DNA of 64,000 nt from Deltaproteobacteria bacterium (GTDB taxonomy: Bacteria > Desulfobacterota > Syntrophobacteria > Syntrophobacterales > Syntrophobacteraceae): NCBI GenBank assembly GCA_021777755.1, contig JAJYDE010000014.1, positions 1 through 64,000 of the forward strand, written 5' to 3'. Positions 8,864 to 19,241 of the stretch are shown piece after piece. A program made the translations under genes and the position numbers. The notes beneath the pieces are model-generated. The model saw only the letters and a list, made by a program, of their open reading frames with translations, searched no databases and had not been told where the DNA came from. Within the stretch, counting starts at the first letter, position 1. Each line of letters begins with the position of its first letter.

Positions 8864-9316
8864 TTGAGATACCTTTTGGTTGACCGGATAACGGCCATCG
8901 AGCCCTCAAGCAGTATAGACGGGATTAAAAACGTCGCGATGAGCGAAGATTTTTTGGAGTTTCATTTTCTGAAAAATCCCATCATGCCCGGTATCATGCT
9001 GCTCGAAGCTCTTGTTCAGTTGACCGGCTGGCTCGAAGCGGCTTCCTCGGACTTTCGAAAATGGTTCTTGGTCTCGAAAGTTTTGAAGTGCGGCTTTTAC
9101 GGTTTTGTCATTCCCGGCGACCGGGTGGAGTTGAGCGTCCATTGCGCTCCCGCCCCGGCAAGGGACCTGGTAGTCTACAGCGCAATTGCCGCGGTCAACG
9201 GAAAGCGCAGGCTCAAGGCCGAGTTTCAGGGAAACTTGGTGGACCTTGAAACCATCGAGGAAGTCGAAGAACAGAAGAAATTTTTTGAAATCCTGAAGCG
9301 GGGGTCCAGTGTCTGA
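8864..9316 (+). CDS. FabZ-like 3-hydroxyacyl-ACP dehydratase (second hotdog)
   Basis: EFHFLKNPIMPGIMLLEALVQLTGWL. Confidence 0.82.
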   Translation: MRYLLVDRITAIEPSSSIDGIKNVAMSEDFLEFHFLKNPIMPGIMLLEALVQLTGWLEAASSDFRKWFLVSKVLKCGFYGFVIPGDRVELSVHCAPAPARDLVVYSAIAAVNGKRRLKAEFQGNLVDLETIEEVEEQKKFFEILKRGSSV

Positions 9317-10616
9317 AATGTCCTCATCTAGGCGGGTTGTTGTTACCGGAATGGGTTTGGCGACACCTCTTGGCAGGGGGGTGGAGGCCAACTGGAAGTC
9401 CGTTCTTGCCGGTAGGACCGGAATAGAGCGCCACGAGCGGGAGGATTCGCCCGAATACCTCAAGTTTTTCGGACGCGTCGAGGGGTTGGAGCGTCCCGAA
9501 AACATTCCCCCGAAGCTTGCCGCACAGGTCAGGTTTCTCAACCGCGGTGCGGTGCTGGGATTTGAAGCCGCAAGGGAGGCGGTGGCAAACTCGCAAATCG
9601 ACCTCGCCTCGGTTCCGGTGGAACGCAGGTCGCTTTTGCTCGCCTCGGGCGATCTCACTAAAATCGGGTGCGAATTCATGCATCCCGCCTTGAAAGATGC
9701 CATCAAAAGCGGCGGCAAGGCCGCCGATCGCCTGGTCCTGAATAAATCCCTCATGAACAAGGTGAACCCCTTTTTCCTTCTCGAGTCCATCAGTAACAAC
9801 CTCTTCAGCTTCTTATCGGCCGCCCTGGAGTTCATGGGGCCAAACACCAGCCTTGCCAGTTTTTCGCCCTGCGGGGCACAGGCCCTGGAGCTTGCCTGCC
9901 GCAAGGTCGGCGCCGGTGAGGCCGATGTGGCGCTTGCCGTGGGTTGCGGTTGCTGGATTACCGAAGTTCCGATGTTCGAGATGGAAGGACTTGGAATACT
10001 ATCCCGGTGCAAACATGGGGCGGCCTCCTTCCGGCCTCTTGACCGGGCTAGAGACGGGTTCATCCCCGCAGAGGGGGGAGCGGCCATTCTGGTCGAGGAC
10101 CGTGAGGGGGCGATTGCGCGCGGGGCCCTCATACTGGCTGAAATAAAGGGCAATGGAAACTGCATGGAGCCTCCGGGGGGGAAGGGCTTGAGCGTTCCTT
10201 CCGAAATATCTGTAAACTCCATTCGCGCGGCCCTTGAGGAAGGAGGTGCCTCGGTGGGCGACCTTGCCTTCATCTGTCCCCATGCCAGCGGTACGCGCAA
10301 GGGGGACCGCTCGGAGCTGAGTTCGATGCACAAACTCTTCGCGGCCGAGGGGGCCGCGGTCCCGGTTTGCGCTCTTAAGGCCTACACCGGGCATATGGGA
10401 GCGGCAAGCGATATCTGCGAGGTAATCCTCGGCATAGAGGCCGTCAATGAGGGACTCGTTCCGGGCACGCTCAACTTTTCGGCGGCCGAATCTCCTTTCG
10501 AATCCATGGGGATTTCTTCCTCGACCACCGATGCCCGTGGCAAATCTTTCGTGTCGGTGAGCTACGGGATAATCGGGCAGTGTTCGACCGTGCTGGTCGA
10601 GGGGTCGGCGAACTGA
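9309..10616 (+). CDS. Beta-ketoacyl-ACP synthase-like (KS4), divergent
   Basis: FSPCGAQALEL, CPHASGTRKGD and KAYTGHMGAASD retain Cys/His/His positions. Confidence 0.85.
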   Translation: MSEMSSSRRVVVTGMGLATPLGRGVEANWKSVLAGRTGIERHEREDSPEYLKFFGRVEGLERPENIPPKLAAQVRFLNRGAVLGFEAAREAVANSQIDLASVPVERRSLLLASGDLTKIGCEFMHPALKDAIKSGGKAADRLVLNKSLMNKVNPFFLLESISNNLFSFLSAALEFMGPNTSLASFSPCGAQALELACRKVGAGEADVALAVGCGCWITEVPMFEMEGLGILSRCKHGAASFRPLDRARDGFIPAEGGAAILVEDREGAIARGALILAEIKGNGNCMEPPGGKGLSVPSEISVNSIRAALEEGGASVGDLAFICPHASGTRKGDRSELSSMHKLFAAEGAAVPVCALKAYTGHMGAASDICEVILGIEAVNEGLVPGTLNFSAAESPFESMGISSSTTDARGKSFVSVSYGIIGQCSTVLVEGSAN

Positions 10617-10618
10617 AT

Positions 10619-11599
10619 ATGGCTAAAAAGAAGGGCAAAAGAAAGGCCGTACAGATCGCCGAGTGTGTTGCGTTTTACGCCGCCGTGACCCTTGCGAGGC
10701 TTTTGCCCGTAAGGGTGCTAAGGGCCCTTTGCGGCTTACTCGGCCGTATACTCTACGCGGTCGCCCGAAGCAGACGAAAAATCGCTATTGAAAACATCCG
10801 GACGGCCTTCGGGGCCACCATGAGCGAAAGTCAAATCGAACGGCTCGCCCGGCAGAGCTGCAAGGCTTTTCTTCTCACCGCCGCCGAGATGATAAAATCG
10901 CCCTTCCGGGTGAAAGAGGGGAAAATCCTCAGCGACAGCCGCTATGGAATTGATCATCTCGAACATCTTTTCAAAAAAGCAAAAGCCGTTCACGACCAGT
11001 ACGGAGGCTGCATCTTCGTTACCCCGCATCTTGGAAACTGGGAGCTTCTGCCCCACGTGAGCGCCCAGATCGGCATTCCGTTGGCCGTGGTCATTCGTCC
11101 CCTCGATAATCCCTATCTGGAAAAGGCTATCCTTTCGAGTCGCATCGGAAGCGGCAACCTCATGATCCCGAAGGCAAACGCCATGTTCTACCTCGATCGG
11201 GTGCTGCGAAAGGGCGTCTCGGTGGCCATGCTCCCGGACCAGAGCCACAGTAAGGGATTACGGGTGGAATTTTTCGGCAAAAGCGCCACGGTGACTCCCA
11301 TCCCCGCCCTTCTCGCGGTCAAGCATGGACGTCCGGTCCTGGTCGTGGCGGCCTGTCGGACCGAAGATCCCTTCTATTTTGAGGGATTTGTTTCCGACCC
11401 CATATTACCCGATCCGGGAAAAGGGGACGAAACTTCCGAAATTATGCGCATCACGCGTGAAATCAACACCAAAATGGAAGAAATCATCACCCGATTTCCC
11501 GAACAGTATCTATGGATGCACGACAGGTGGAAAACGTCGAGGAAGAAGCCGGTTTTTGCAAGTCACAAGACGCGTTTTGCCGAGCAGGAAAAACCGTAG
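10619..11599 (+). CDS. LpxL/HtrB-type lysophospholipid/lipid A acyltransferase
   Basis: VTPHLGNWELLPHVSAQIG, MLPDQSHSKGLRVEFFGKSATVT, EQYLWMHDRWK. Confidence 0.88.
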   Translation: MAKKKGKRKAVQIAECVAFYAAVTLARLLPVRVLRALCGLLGRILYAVARSRRKIAIENIRTAFGATMSESQIERLARQSCKAFLLTAAEMIKSPFRVKEGKILSDSRYGIDHLEHLFKKAKAVHDQYGGCIFVTPHLGNWELLPHVSAQIGIPLAVVIRPLDNPYLEKAILSSRIGSGNLMIPKANAMFYLDRVLRKGVSVAMLPDQSHSKGLRVEFFGKSATVTPIPALLAVKHGRPVLVVAACRTEDPFYFEGFVSDPILPDPGKGDETSEIMRITREINTKMEEIITRFPEQYLWMHDRWKTSRKKPVFASHKTRFAEQEKP

Positions 11600-11941
11600 G
11601 CTCCACCTCATGGCGAGGACAATTCCCGGCCGATCCCGTTACGAAGTCAATTCCATACGCGATGCAGTTATTTTCCTACACCGAAGATTCGAATGACAAT
11701 CCTGTAAGATCTGGTAACTTGTGACCTGTAATGCTATGGTTTAATGTGGATTTCCCTTATTGTGGGCGGCGCATTTCCAATGAAATAGCATTCGGCGCGA
11801 ATATTGCTCATACATGTTTCGAGTAAAAGAAATGGTATGTCGAGTGGGGATTTTAGTCAAAGAATCAAGATTTGAAACGGCATGGTTGAATTTGTTTTTA
11901 AGGGTTGCTTTAGACAACCATCACCAAAAAAGGAGGAGAAG

Positions 11942-12865
11942 ATGCGCAGAAAATTTGGTATTACCCCGGTTCTTGCAGGGATCCTGGGACTCACCCTTTG
12001 CGGCATGAGTCATGCCGCAACCGTTACCGTAAACCTGGGAAGCGCCGCGGGGGCCGATGTATATGGTCCTCTCACGACCGACCCGGCCGGAATACCGCCA
12101 TCGGGCCTTAGCGCGGGCTCCGCGACCGAACTGAGCCCGGTGCCGACCGGCTGGCCAACCGCATCGACCGATACCAACCTGGGCAGTGCCGTGTGGATTA
12201 CCAACCCGACACTTCCGCCGGATACCACTTCAACCAGCTACTCTCTTTTCGAAGACAGCTTTATCCCTCCGTGCACCGCCTCCACCATGGCGGGGACCTT
12301 GACCACGTCTGCCAACAATTCCGAAATGATTTATTTGAACAATGTTGGAGTCAACGCGGGCGGGTCCGCCCCCAGTGAGGCCGATGTCACCTTTACCCCG
12401 ATCCAGGGAGTCAACACGCTTGGTTTCGATGTCACTACCAACGGGGTCACAACGACAAATCCCGTAGGACTGATCTACAACGCGGTATTGACTTATACCG
12501 TTCCCAATGTCGTTTGGCGTCCGCCGTTGAATACCGGTCGAAGGATTCTGAAATACGGTTCCACTCTGCCGATAAAGTTCCAGCTCCGAACCGATGCGGG
12601 ACGTTTTCTTAAAACTCCGCAGGAAGTCAATCTCATAATCACTGGCCCGTCCGGTGAACTCGTCGGCTTTTCGTCCGGAGCGGGGCTGAAGTTTGCCAGG
12701 GGCAACGGCCAGTACCTTGCCGTTTTCCACTCGAAACAATATTCCATGGCCGCCGGAGTCAACTATGCCATCAATGTCGTTGATTCCTGCTCGGGGACCG
12801 TTTTGGGGACCTTCCCGTTTCAGGTGACCCAACCGCCCACGCCTCACCACCACGGCAAAAAATAG
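11942..12865 (+). CDS. Secreted protein with PxKF-type domain
   Basis: Strong RBS (aaggaggagaag) before ATG; signal peptide MRRKFGITPVLAGILGLTLCGMSHA; KYGSTLPIKFQLRTDAGRF; His-rich C-terminus HHHGKK. Confidence 0.75.
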   Translation: MRRKFGITPVLAGILGLTLCGMSHAATVTVNLGSAAGADVYGPLTTDPAGIPPSGLSAGSATELSPVPTGWPTASTDTNLGSAVWITNPTLPPDTTSTSYSLFEDSFIPPCTASTMAGTLTTSANNSEMIYLNNVGVNAGGSAPSEADVTFTPIQGVNTLGFDVTTNGVTTTNPVGLIYNAVLTYTVPNVVWRPPLNTGRRILKYGSTLPIKFQLRTDAGRFLKTPQEVNLIITGPSGELVGFSSGAGLKFARGNGQYLAVFHSKQYSMAAGVNYAINVVDSCSGTVLGTFPFQVTQPPTPHHHGKK

Positions 12866-13334
12866 CGGCCGGCGTTATCCGCATCACTTTTCACCTCGGC
12901 TGGAGGCGGTCGCGTGCCATTGGATGGAGCGCGATCGCCTCCCGGCCGGCTCTTTAAAAAGCCTTGTGTTCCCCAATTTGCCCATGCTCCCCTTGCCAAA
13001 CACATCCGGGAAGGGCCGGACACTCCGCGACCATCCAGCCAGCTTCGGCTTTTTCAAAACTGACATGGAAAACCATATTTCATCCTTTGAATATCTGTTC
13101 GGGTTCCCGGGAAATCGCGGACCTCGGTAGAAGAATGAAAACAGCTTGGAGGCCGTCGAGCGAAGGCTGTTAGCGATATCCAGTTTTCTTCACCAGTGAG
13201 AAAAACAACAAATGCGGGGAAGGATTGGACCCGTGCGAGGGTGGATGCGTGGGTGGTGGCCACCGGAGAGCTTCCCGGGAAGTTTTCCGGTGGACACCGG
13301 CCGAAGAAAAATCGGCTGTCGCGGCCCGTGGGGC

Positions 13335-13955
13335 TTAAAGACCCTCATTGGCCTTTTTTTGGATGTTCATTCTGTTGATCAAATCATTGAAAGTGTGCGC
13401 CCTGAGAAAGCTGGAAAAAGAGGTCTTGTAGGTTTCAACAATACCCACACCGTCGATAAGCACATCTCTTATCATCCACTTCCCCCCGTTTTGTTCCATA
13501 ATGTAGTCGACCGGAATATGCTCGTCGGTTCGCATTATTATGGTCTTCACCTTGGTGTAGCCGCCCTCGGGGGCCTCACCCGGATATTGGATTTTCTCGT
13601 TTTTCAGGAAATCCACCACCTGTCGGGTGTAGGAGTCGATAAAAATTGCGGTGAGAAGGGATTGATACTTTGCGCGCTGACCGGCGTCAAGTCTTCCCCA
13701 ATAATCCTGTAGCGACTCTTTGGCCATTTCGGCGGACAAAAAGTTTTGAGAAATGAGCTTGCGGATCTGTGCCGCGCGAGCCTTGCGGTGTGAGGCGCCC
13801 TGGAGTTGGGGGCTGGTTTGGATAGCCATGGCTTTATCCAGAACCGAGCGCACCTTGGCGGAAGCTCCCGAGTCGGCTCTAAGGGGGCCCGCCGTCCAGA
13901 GCAGCACAAGAAAAGATGACAAAAGCACAAACTTCCATTGTTTAACTGTGAGCAT
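13335..13955 (-). CDS. MlaC/Ttg2D (HpnM-like) phospholipid/hopanoid-binding protein
   Basis: Signal peptide; AEMAKESLQDYWGRLDAGQRAKYQSLLTAIFIDSYTRQV; YIMEQNGGKWMIRDVLIDGVGIVETYKTSF. Confidence 0.85.
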   Translation of the reverse strand: MLTVKQWKFVLLSSFLVLLWTAGPLRADSGASAKVRSVLDKAMAIQTSPQLQGASHRKARAAQIRKLISQNFLSAEMAKESLQDYWGRLDAGQRAKYQSLLTAIFIDSYTRQVVDFLKNEKIQYPGEAPEGGYTKVKTIIMRTDEHIPVDYIMEQNGGKWMIRDVLIDGVGIVETYKTSFSSFLRAHTFNDLINRMNIQKKANEGL

Positions 13956-16713
13956 GTTCTACCTCCTGATTGGAAACCGGGGCGGGGTTTTCCACGAAAG
14001 ACAAAATGGCAGGCAGGATGAGCAGCGCGGAAAGCAGCACGCAAATGCTTCCCGACCAAGCCACAAATCCCAGGCTGAAAATCCCCGGGTTGCTCGATAT
14101 CATCAAAGCGCCAAAACCAATTGTGGTGGTAAGTGCGGCCAGGATCACACCTTTTCCGGTACTGAAGGGAAGCCTTCCGCAGCCTTCACGGCCCTCTTGC
14201 CACCTGTAGAGGATAATTACACCATATTCCACCCCCGCTCCGACCACCAGCGGCATGAAAATGCTGTTTGCGAGGTTGAAATCAAAGCCGACCGCCCCCA
14301 TCAATCCGATCGTCCAGATCGAGCCGACGATAAGGGGAACAAGCGATATGAGCATAAGCCGCAGGCTTTTGAAAGTTAAAAGGAGAAGAATCGAAACGGC
14401 GACAAGGGCGTAAAGCGAGGCTTGAATGCAGGCCTTTTTAAAGGCTGAAGAGAACACGTAGAGGTTTATGGGATCACCCAAAACCTCGGGGTTCACCGAT
14501 CTTAGACTTTGAACGAAGTCTGTCAGCGAACCCTGCCGCCAGATCAACCCCTTCGGATATATCCTGATGATATACTTGCCGTTCTGGTAAAACTGATCTC
14601 GCAACCGGGCCGGAATATCCGCCATGGTCATGGGGGAAGCTTGAGAGCCGTTGCTGATGATACTCCACTGCCTGACGATATCTTTACCGAAGCGCTCCCG
14701 GTAATGAAGCAGTCTTTCGGACTCAACGGGCCCGCCCTCATGCAGCGAGTGGAGGATCCGCCCGATAAGGGTCCTCACCGTGCTCATCTGCCGGACCTCG
14801 GGCCTTGAGGCCCCCCATTTGGAAGCCTGTTCCGGTTGCATTTTGAAGTTGATTCTTTCCAGAACATCGATCAACGAAGGCTGGTAAGAGCCATCAAGAG
14901 CCGGCGGGGATTTGGCAAGCCGGCCCCCCGACTCCAACGCCACTGCGGCGGGAACTATCCGGGCGATCGACCTCAGCAGGGGAATCTTTGCTTCCTGGTT
15001 CTCGGGGAGAAGCGAGAAGACGTTGTCGGCATCTGAAACGGTGGGCAGGGCCTTGAACCTTTCAGTCTCTTTCCGGGCCTCCTGTGCCGAGTTGGTGATA
15101 ACCGCGGCCGAAATGAGGGAGCGATCGGAGTCCTCTACCATCACCTTTTCCCAGTAAACCGATTCGGAGTTTTTGGCCTGAAGGCGTATGGGATTGAGAT
15201 CGAAATGTACACGAGAGGACCCGATGGCGCCCGCGATGCCAAGAACAAGGGCCGCGCCCAGAATGCAATGTATGCCCTTGGGTCCCAAGCGCAGGAGGTA
15301 TTTCTTGGTGCTTCGACCCGCGGGGCGGCTTGAGGCCGTACCCCTGGCGGTCATATAGCAACTCAGGGCCGGTAAAACCGTAAAATCGGCAAGTATGATG
15401 AAAAGAATGCCCATTCCGGTAATCATGCCCAGTTCCTCCAGGCCGCGAAAGCCCGTGAGGATGAAGGGGAGGAAGGAAAAGGCGGTGCTCACTCCGGCCA
15501 GCATGATTCCGGGTCCCGATTTGTCCATGACGTTCTTTATAACTGTCGAACGAGCGGCGTCCGAGATGGCTCGTTCCTCTTCGAACCTGGCGAACCAGTG
15601 AATGGCGTAATCGACGCCGAGACCGCAGAGCATCGGCGCAAACACGATGGAGAGTATGTTGAGGTGACCGATAAAAAGAGCGGTCCACCCGAAGGTCCAG
15701 CATAGACCAACGATGAGCGACAGGGCAATGATGAGCGGGTGGCGAAAACCACGCAGAAAGAGAGCCATCACCAGTATGACCCCCAGAAGAGAAACCCAGG
15801 TGGCCAAGGTCATGTCCGACATGGCGCTGGTCATTTGATCGTTGTTGAGAGCTTCCTGCCCGGTGACGCCGGCTTGGACGTCTTCGAAGCCCGCTGCCCG
15901 AAGTTCATGTATGTCGGCACGCAGCTGGTGGAGAGAATTCAGGGTCTTGCTGACCTGGCCGGAAACCTTGGCGGGCATGACTTCGGCCACGAGCAGTTTC
16001 TTTTTTCCATGCCAGAGATAGCCCTCCTTTTGGAGATCCCAGGAGCCGCTTTTGAAAAAGGAAGACCAGGGTGAAACATAGGAGGGATTACCTGTAAGAT
16101 ACTGAGAAAAACCCTGGAGCACCTTTATGATGAACTCCAGATCCATGGGTTTGGATTTGTGCGTGGCAGGCTTATCCTCATCGAGAAAACCGGTGAAAAG
16201 TTGGCCGATCATCTTGGAGGACATATCCCCGTTGACAAGCTGGAAGAAATTGAGCAGATCCGGGTTTGCCGACAAACTGTCAACCAGTGTGGAGTTATCT
16301 TTGATCGTGTCCCTTACGGCGGCCAGATCTTTTTTATCCAGATAGAAGAGGAGCCATTTTTTGAATTCATCGGGATTGACTCTGTAGAAGACATCCTGGA
16401 AATGGCGGGGGTCGGCATGGATTTTTGCAACCATGGCCTTCATGAACTGGATGGCCCGGTCCTGGGAAGGCGCCTTTACGACCAGGGTGAAAGTGGTTTT
16501 GCCGTGGAACTCGAATTGATCCAGCTTTTCCGATTTGGCTATGAGAGGGTGGTTGGGGGAGATGAGTTCGAGTTGTTCGGTTTGCACCCCGAGTCGGGTG
16601 GTTGCCAGCCAGACAGAAACCGCCACGCTGAGCAACGCCACTATGAGAACCAGTCGCGGCCTGGGAAGAACCAGTGCCGCGAGTTTATTCGTACACCATT
16701 CCAGCAGCTTCAT
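13942..16713 (-). CDS. RND/MMPL-family exporter, HpnN-like
   Basis: 923 aa, two hydrophobic RND halves, VVGAGVEYGVIILYR and LCGLGVDYAIHWFARFEEE; neighbours an HpnM-like gene. Confidence 0.85.
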   Translation of the reverse strand: MKLLEWCTNKLAALVLPRPRLVLIVALLSVAVSVWLATTRLGVQTEQLELISPNHPLIAKSEKLDQFEFHGKTTFTLVVKAPSQDRAIQFMKAMVAKIHADPRHFQDVFYRVNPDEFKKWLLFYLDKKDLAAVRDTIKDNSTLVDSLSANPDLLNFFQLVNGDMSSKMIGQLFTGFLDEDKPATHKSKPMDLEFIIKVLQGFSQYLTGNPSYVSPWSSFFKSGSWDLQKEGYLWHGKKKLLVAEVMPAKVSGQVSKTLNSLHQLRADIHELRAAGFEDVQAGVTGQEALNNDQMTSAMSDMTLATWVSLLGVILVMALFLRGFRHPLIIALSLIVGLCWTFGWTALFIGHLNILSIVFAPMLCGLGVDYAIHWFARFEEERAISDAARSTVIKNVMDKSGPGIMLAGVSTAFSFLPFILTGFRGLEELGMITGMGILFIILADFTVLPALSCYMTARGTASSRPAGRSTKKYLLRLGPKGIHCILGAALVLGIAGAIGSSRVHFDLNPIRLQAKNSESVYWEKVMVEDSDRSLISAAVITNSAQEARKETERFKALPTVSDADNVFSLLPENQEAKIPLLRSIARIVPAAVALESGGRLAKSPPALDGSYQPSLIDVLERINFKMQPEQASKWGASRPEVRQMSTVRTLIGRILHSLHEGGPVESERLLHYRERFGKDIVRQWSIISNGSQASPMTMADIPARLRDQFYQNGKYIIRIYPKGLIWRQGSLTDFVQSLRSVNPEVLGDPINLYVFSSAFKKACIQASLYALVAVSILLLLTFKSLRLMLISLVPLIVGSIWTIGLMGAVGFDFNLANSIFMPLVVGAGVEYGVIILYRWQEGREGCGRLPFSTGKGVILAALTTTIGFGALMISSNPGIFSLGFVAWSGSICVLLSALLILPAILSFVENPAPVSNQEVEHAHS

Positions 16714-16761
16714 CTTTTTCCTGAAAACGCTAGCAAGTCCAACCCGGGCGGTTGCAAGTCG

Positions 16762-18189
16762 TCAATGTTTTATGGTCATCTCGCCGATCGCGTAATCCAG
16801 ATTGGCCAGGGCGAGGTTGTACTTATAAAGCGCTTGCAAGTAATTGCCCTGATTTTTCCCATATCTGTCTATGGCGTCGAACATATCGCGGGCGGTTCCG
16901 ATTCCCAGATCAAAATTGGAAAAGGCGGCCACGATCCACTTGCGCGCGCCTACCATGGCCTCATGGTAGTCAGTGGAGGCTTTTTGCTGTTCGACAACAT
17001 CCTGGTAGTCTTTGATGACTTCCACCGGGATATTTCTTCGGGCGAAATCTTCGGTATTGAGCATTTTCTGGTATTCCGCCCTGGCCTTGTCACGTTTTCC
17101 GGTCGAGATTCCGAAGTCCCAGTGCCATTGCGCCCCGGCAAAAAATGAGGCATAAGAATGGTTGAACTGATCGTAGATGTAGGTATTGTCAAATTCCTGC
17201 CGGCCGGGAGCCCCGGCAACCGAGGCCACAACAGCGCCGAAAACCGTGGGATAGAGGTCGGCCTGGGCGGCATCGGCCAATTTCCCCTTGGCAGCGGCGC
17301 CTTTTCTTACCGCCAGGAGTTCGGGCCTGTTGGAAAGGGCTTGCTGTATATAGACTTCCACAGGGGCCAGTTTGAACGAGCTTTGAGGTATTTCGGTCTC
17401 TTTGAGCTGGAGTTCGGAGTCCAGGGGCAGGCCCACCTCGGCCTTCAAGGCCGCGCAGGCTGTGAGGGCGCCCGCCTTTGCCTTGGCGGCAAAAGCTTTG
17501 ACTTCACCCCGGTACGCTTCAACCCGGTAGAGATCGCTCGATTGAACATTTGGCGAATTGAGTTCGAGTAATTTTTTGATTCGCCTTTCAGCATCCGAGA
17601 TGTAATTATCGGCGTCTCCGGCCGCTTGGCGACCCTGCCGGGCAATGAGATAGGCGTAATAGAGCCGCTTTACATCCAGGACGGTCTTGTTGCGCTGGGC
17701 GGCTCTGGCGTCTTTGCTCGCCTCAACTCCGAGCGCCGCGGCTTCCTGACGGTCGGTAATCTTTCCGAAGGCGTAAATGGGCTGAGAGATAACCAGGTCC
17801 AGATCGCCGAATATTCCGATGCTCCATGTCCCCTTGTCATGAGAGATGATTTGTCCCGTCTTGAGGTTGACGGTCGGGAAGGTGGCATTCTCCATGGGAC
17901 CGGTTAGCGCCGACACATCGACCTGCGGCAAGCCGCCGCCCTTGGCCTCTTTGTATTCGCTCTTCGCCGCCAGGATGTCCTGTTCGGCCATTCTCAATTT
18001 GGGGCTTGTTTCGAGGGCCATCCGGATAAGCTCGCCCAGTGTAAAGGTCTTGGAAGGCTCGGTCGCCGGGCAAGCTCCCGTGTTGCACAGGCTGATCAGA
18101 AGAAAAAGAATTATCGACAGGATTGGGCAGTTGGCCTTGAGAGTCATCGAACACCTTGCATAACGAAAAAATCTGTCATGAATTAGCAA
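16762..18189 (-). CDS. TolC-family outer membrane efflux protein
   Basis: LGELIRMALETSPKLRMAEQDILAAKSEYKEAKGGGLPQVD; TolC coiled-coil repeats. Confidence 0.85.
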   Translation of the reverse strand: MLIHDRFFRYARCSMTLKANCPILSIILFLLISLCNTGACPATEPSKTFTLGELIRMALETSPKLRMAEQDILAAKSEYKEAKGGGLPQVDVSALTGPMENATFPTVNLKTGQIISHDKGTWSIGIFGDLDLVISQPIYAFGKITDRQEAAALGVEASKDARAAQRNKTVLDVKRLYYAYLIARQGRQAAGDADNYISDAERRIKKLLELNSPNVQSSDLYRVEAYRGEVKAFAAKAKAGALTACAALKAEVGLPLDSELQLKETEIPQSSFKLAPVEVYIQQALSNRPELLAVRKGAAAKGKLADAAQADLYPTVFGAVVASVAGAPGRQEFDNTYIYDQFNHSYASFFAGAQWHWDFGISTGKRDKARAEYQKMLNTEDFARRNIPVEVIKDYQDVVEQQKASTDYHEAMVGARKWIVAAFSNFDLGIGTARDMFDAIDRYGKNQGNYLQALYKYNLALANLDYAIGEMTIKH

Positions 18190-18359
18190 AATGAATGTGC
18201 AGCCCCTTATACTGCAATTTGGCCCCTGTGAATAGACCTAAGTTCGCTGCGCGGACCTTTTCCCCTGATGCGAATAAATTGACATTCCCCCTCATTTCTG
18301 ATACCTAGGCTCACTATTTGTATTATAATTATCGAAGCTGCCTCCAAGTGAAATGAACC

Positions 18360-19241
18360 ATGATCCGAAGGTTGATTATCAATGCCGACGACCTGGGGTT
18401 GACCAGGGGAATCAATATGGCCGTATCCGAATGCGCCGAGGCCGGTATGCTTCGCAGCGCAACTCTTATGGCCAACGGAGCCGCCTTCGATCATGCCGTA
18501 AAGATCTTCGGGGGGCGGGAAGGATTCGGGACAGGAATCCATTTCGTGCTTACCGGCTTAAGGCCTGTTCTGCCGGCTGAAAGGCTCGCGGGGCTGATCG
18601 GCCCGGAGGGCTTTTTGCCTTCCGGACCGCTGGAACTGCTGATGAAAATCGGGACCCGGAGGTCGGCAAGGGACGCTCTTCGAAGAGAGCTTTTCGCCCA
18701 GGCGGAAAAAGTCTTCGATGCGGGGCTTACTCCCACTCATTTCGACAGCCATAAACATGTTCATCTCATTCCGGCGGTCCTGGACATTGTGCTGGAAATA
18801 GCGGCCCGTTATTCAATCAAGTGGATCCGCGAGCCTTTCGAACCCGACGGTTCGTGGAGATTTTCAAGCGATGTGCAAAAGGGGTTCAGGGCTGAATTCG
18901 CCAAACAATTGTGCCGGTCGCGCCTGAGCGGTCTTGCCAGATCGGCTTTCAGAAATCGTGTGCGCGCGGCTGGAATCCAAACTCCGGCCGGCGTGTATGG
19001 AATAAGCTTTACCGGGTTTATGAACCAAGCAGTTCTAAAGAGGCTGGGCGCGATGGTCAAGCCCGGTCTAAGCGAGTTGATGACTCATCCGGGGATTGTG
19101 GACGCTGAACTGCTTGGCCTCAAGGGCCGGCTTCTCGACTCGCGGGCCACGGAAAAAGAGCTGCTCGCATCCACTGTGACAAAGGGATTTTTTGAAAAGA
19201 ACTCCATTACATTCTGCCATTTCGGAGAGGGTGAACGGTGA
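18360..19241 (+). CDS. ChbG/HpnK-family deacetylase
   Basis: RLIINADDLGLTRGINMAVSECAEAGMLRSATLMANG; THFDSHKHVHLIPAVLDIV. Confidence 0.87.
   Translation: MIRRLIINADDLGLTRGINMAVSECAEAGMLRSATLMANGAAFDHAVKIFGGREGFGTGIHFVLTGLRPVLPAERLAGLIGPEGFLPSGPLELLMKIGTRRSARDALRRELFAQAEKVFDAGLTPTHFDSHKHVHLIPAVLDIVLEIAARYSIKWIREPFEPDGSWRFSSDVQKGFRAEFAKQLCRSRLSGLARSAFRNRVRAAGIQTPAGVYGISFTGFMNQAVLKRLGAMVKPGLSELMTHPGIVDAELLGLKGRLLDSRATEKELLASTVTKGFFEKNSITFCHFGEGER

Noticed and set aside
8906-10333. 475-aa minus-strand ORF
   Set aside because: Antisense to dehydratase 2 and KS4, low-complexity Ser/Arg/Pro composition.
16159-17148. 329-aa plus-strand ORF
   Set aside because: Antisense to the RND and TolC genes.
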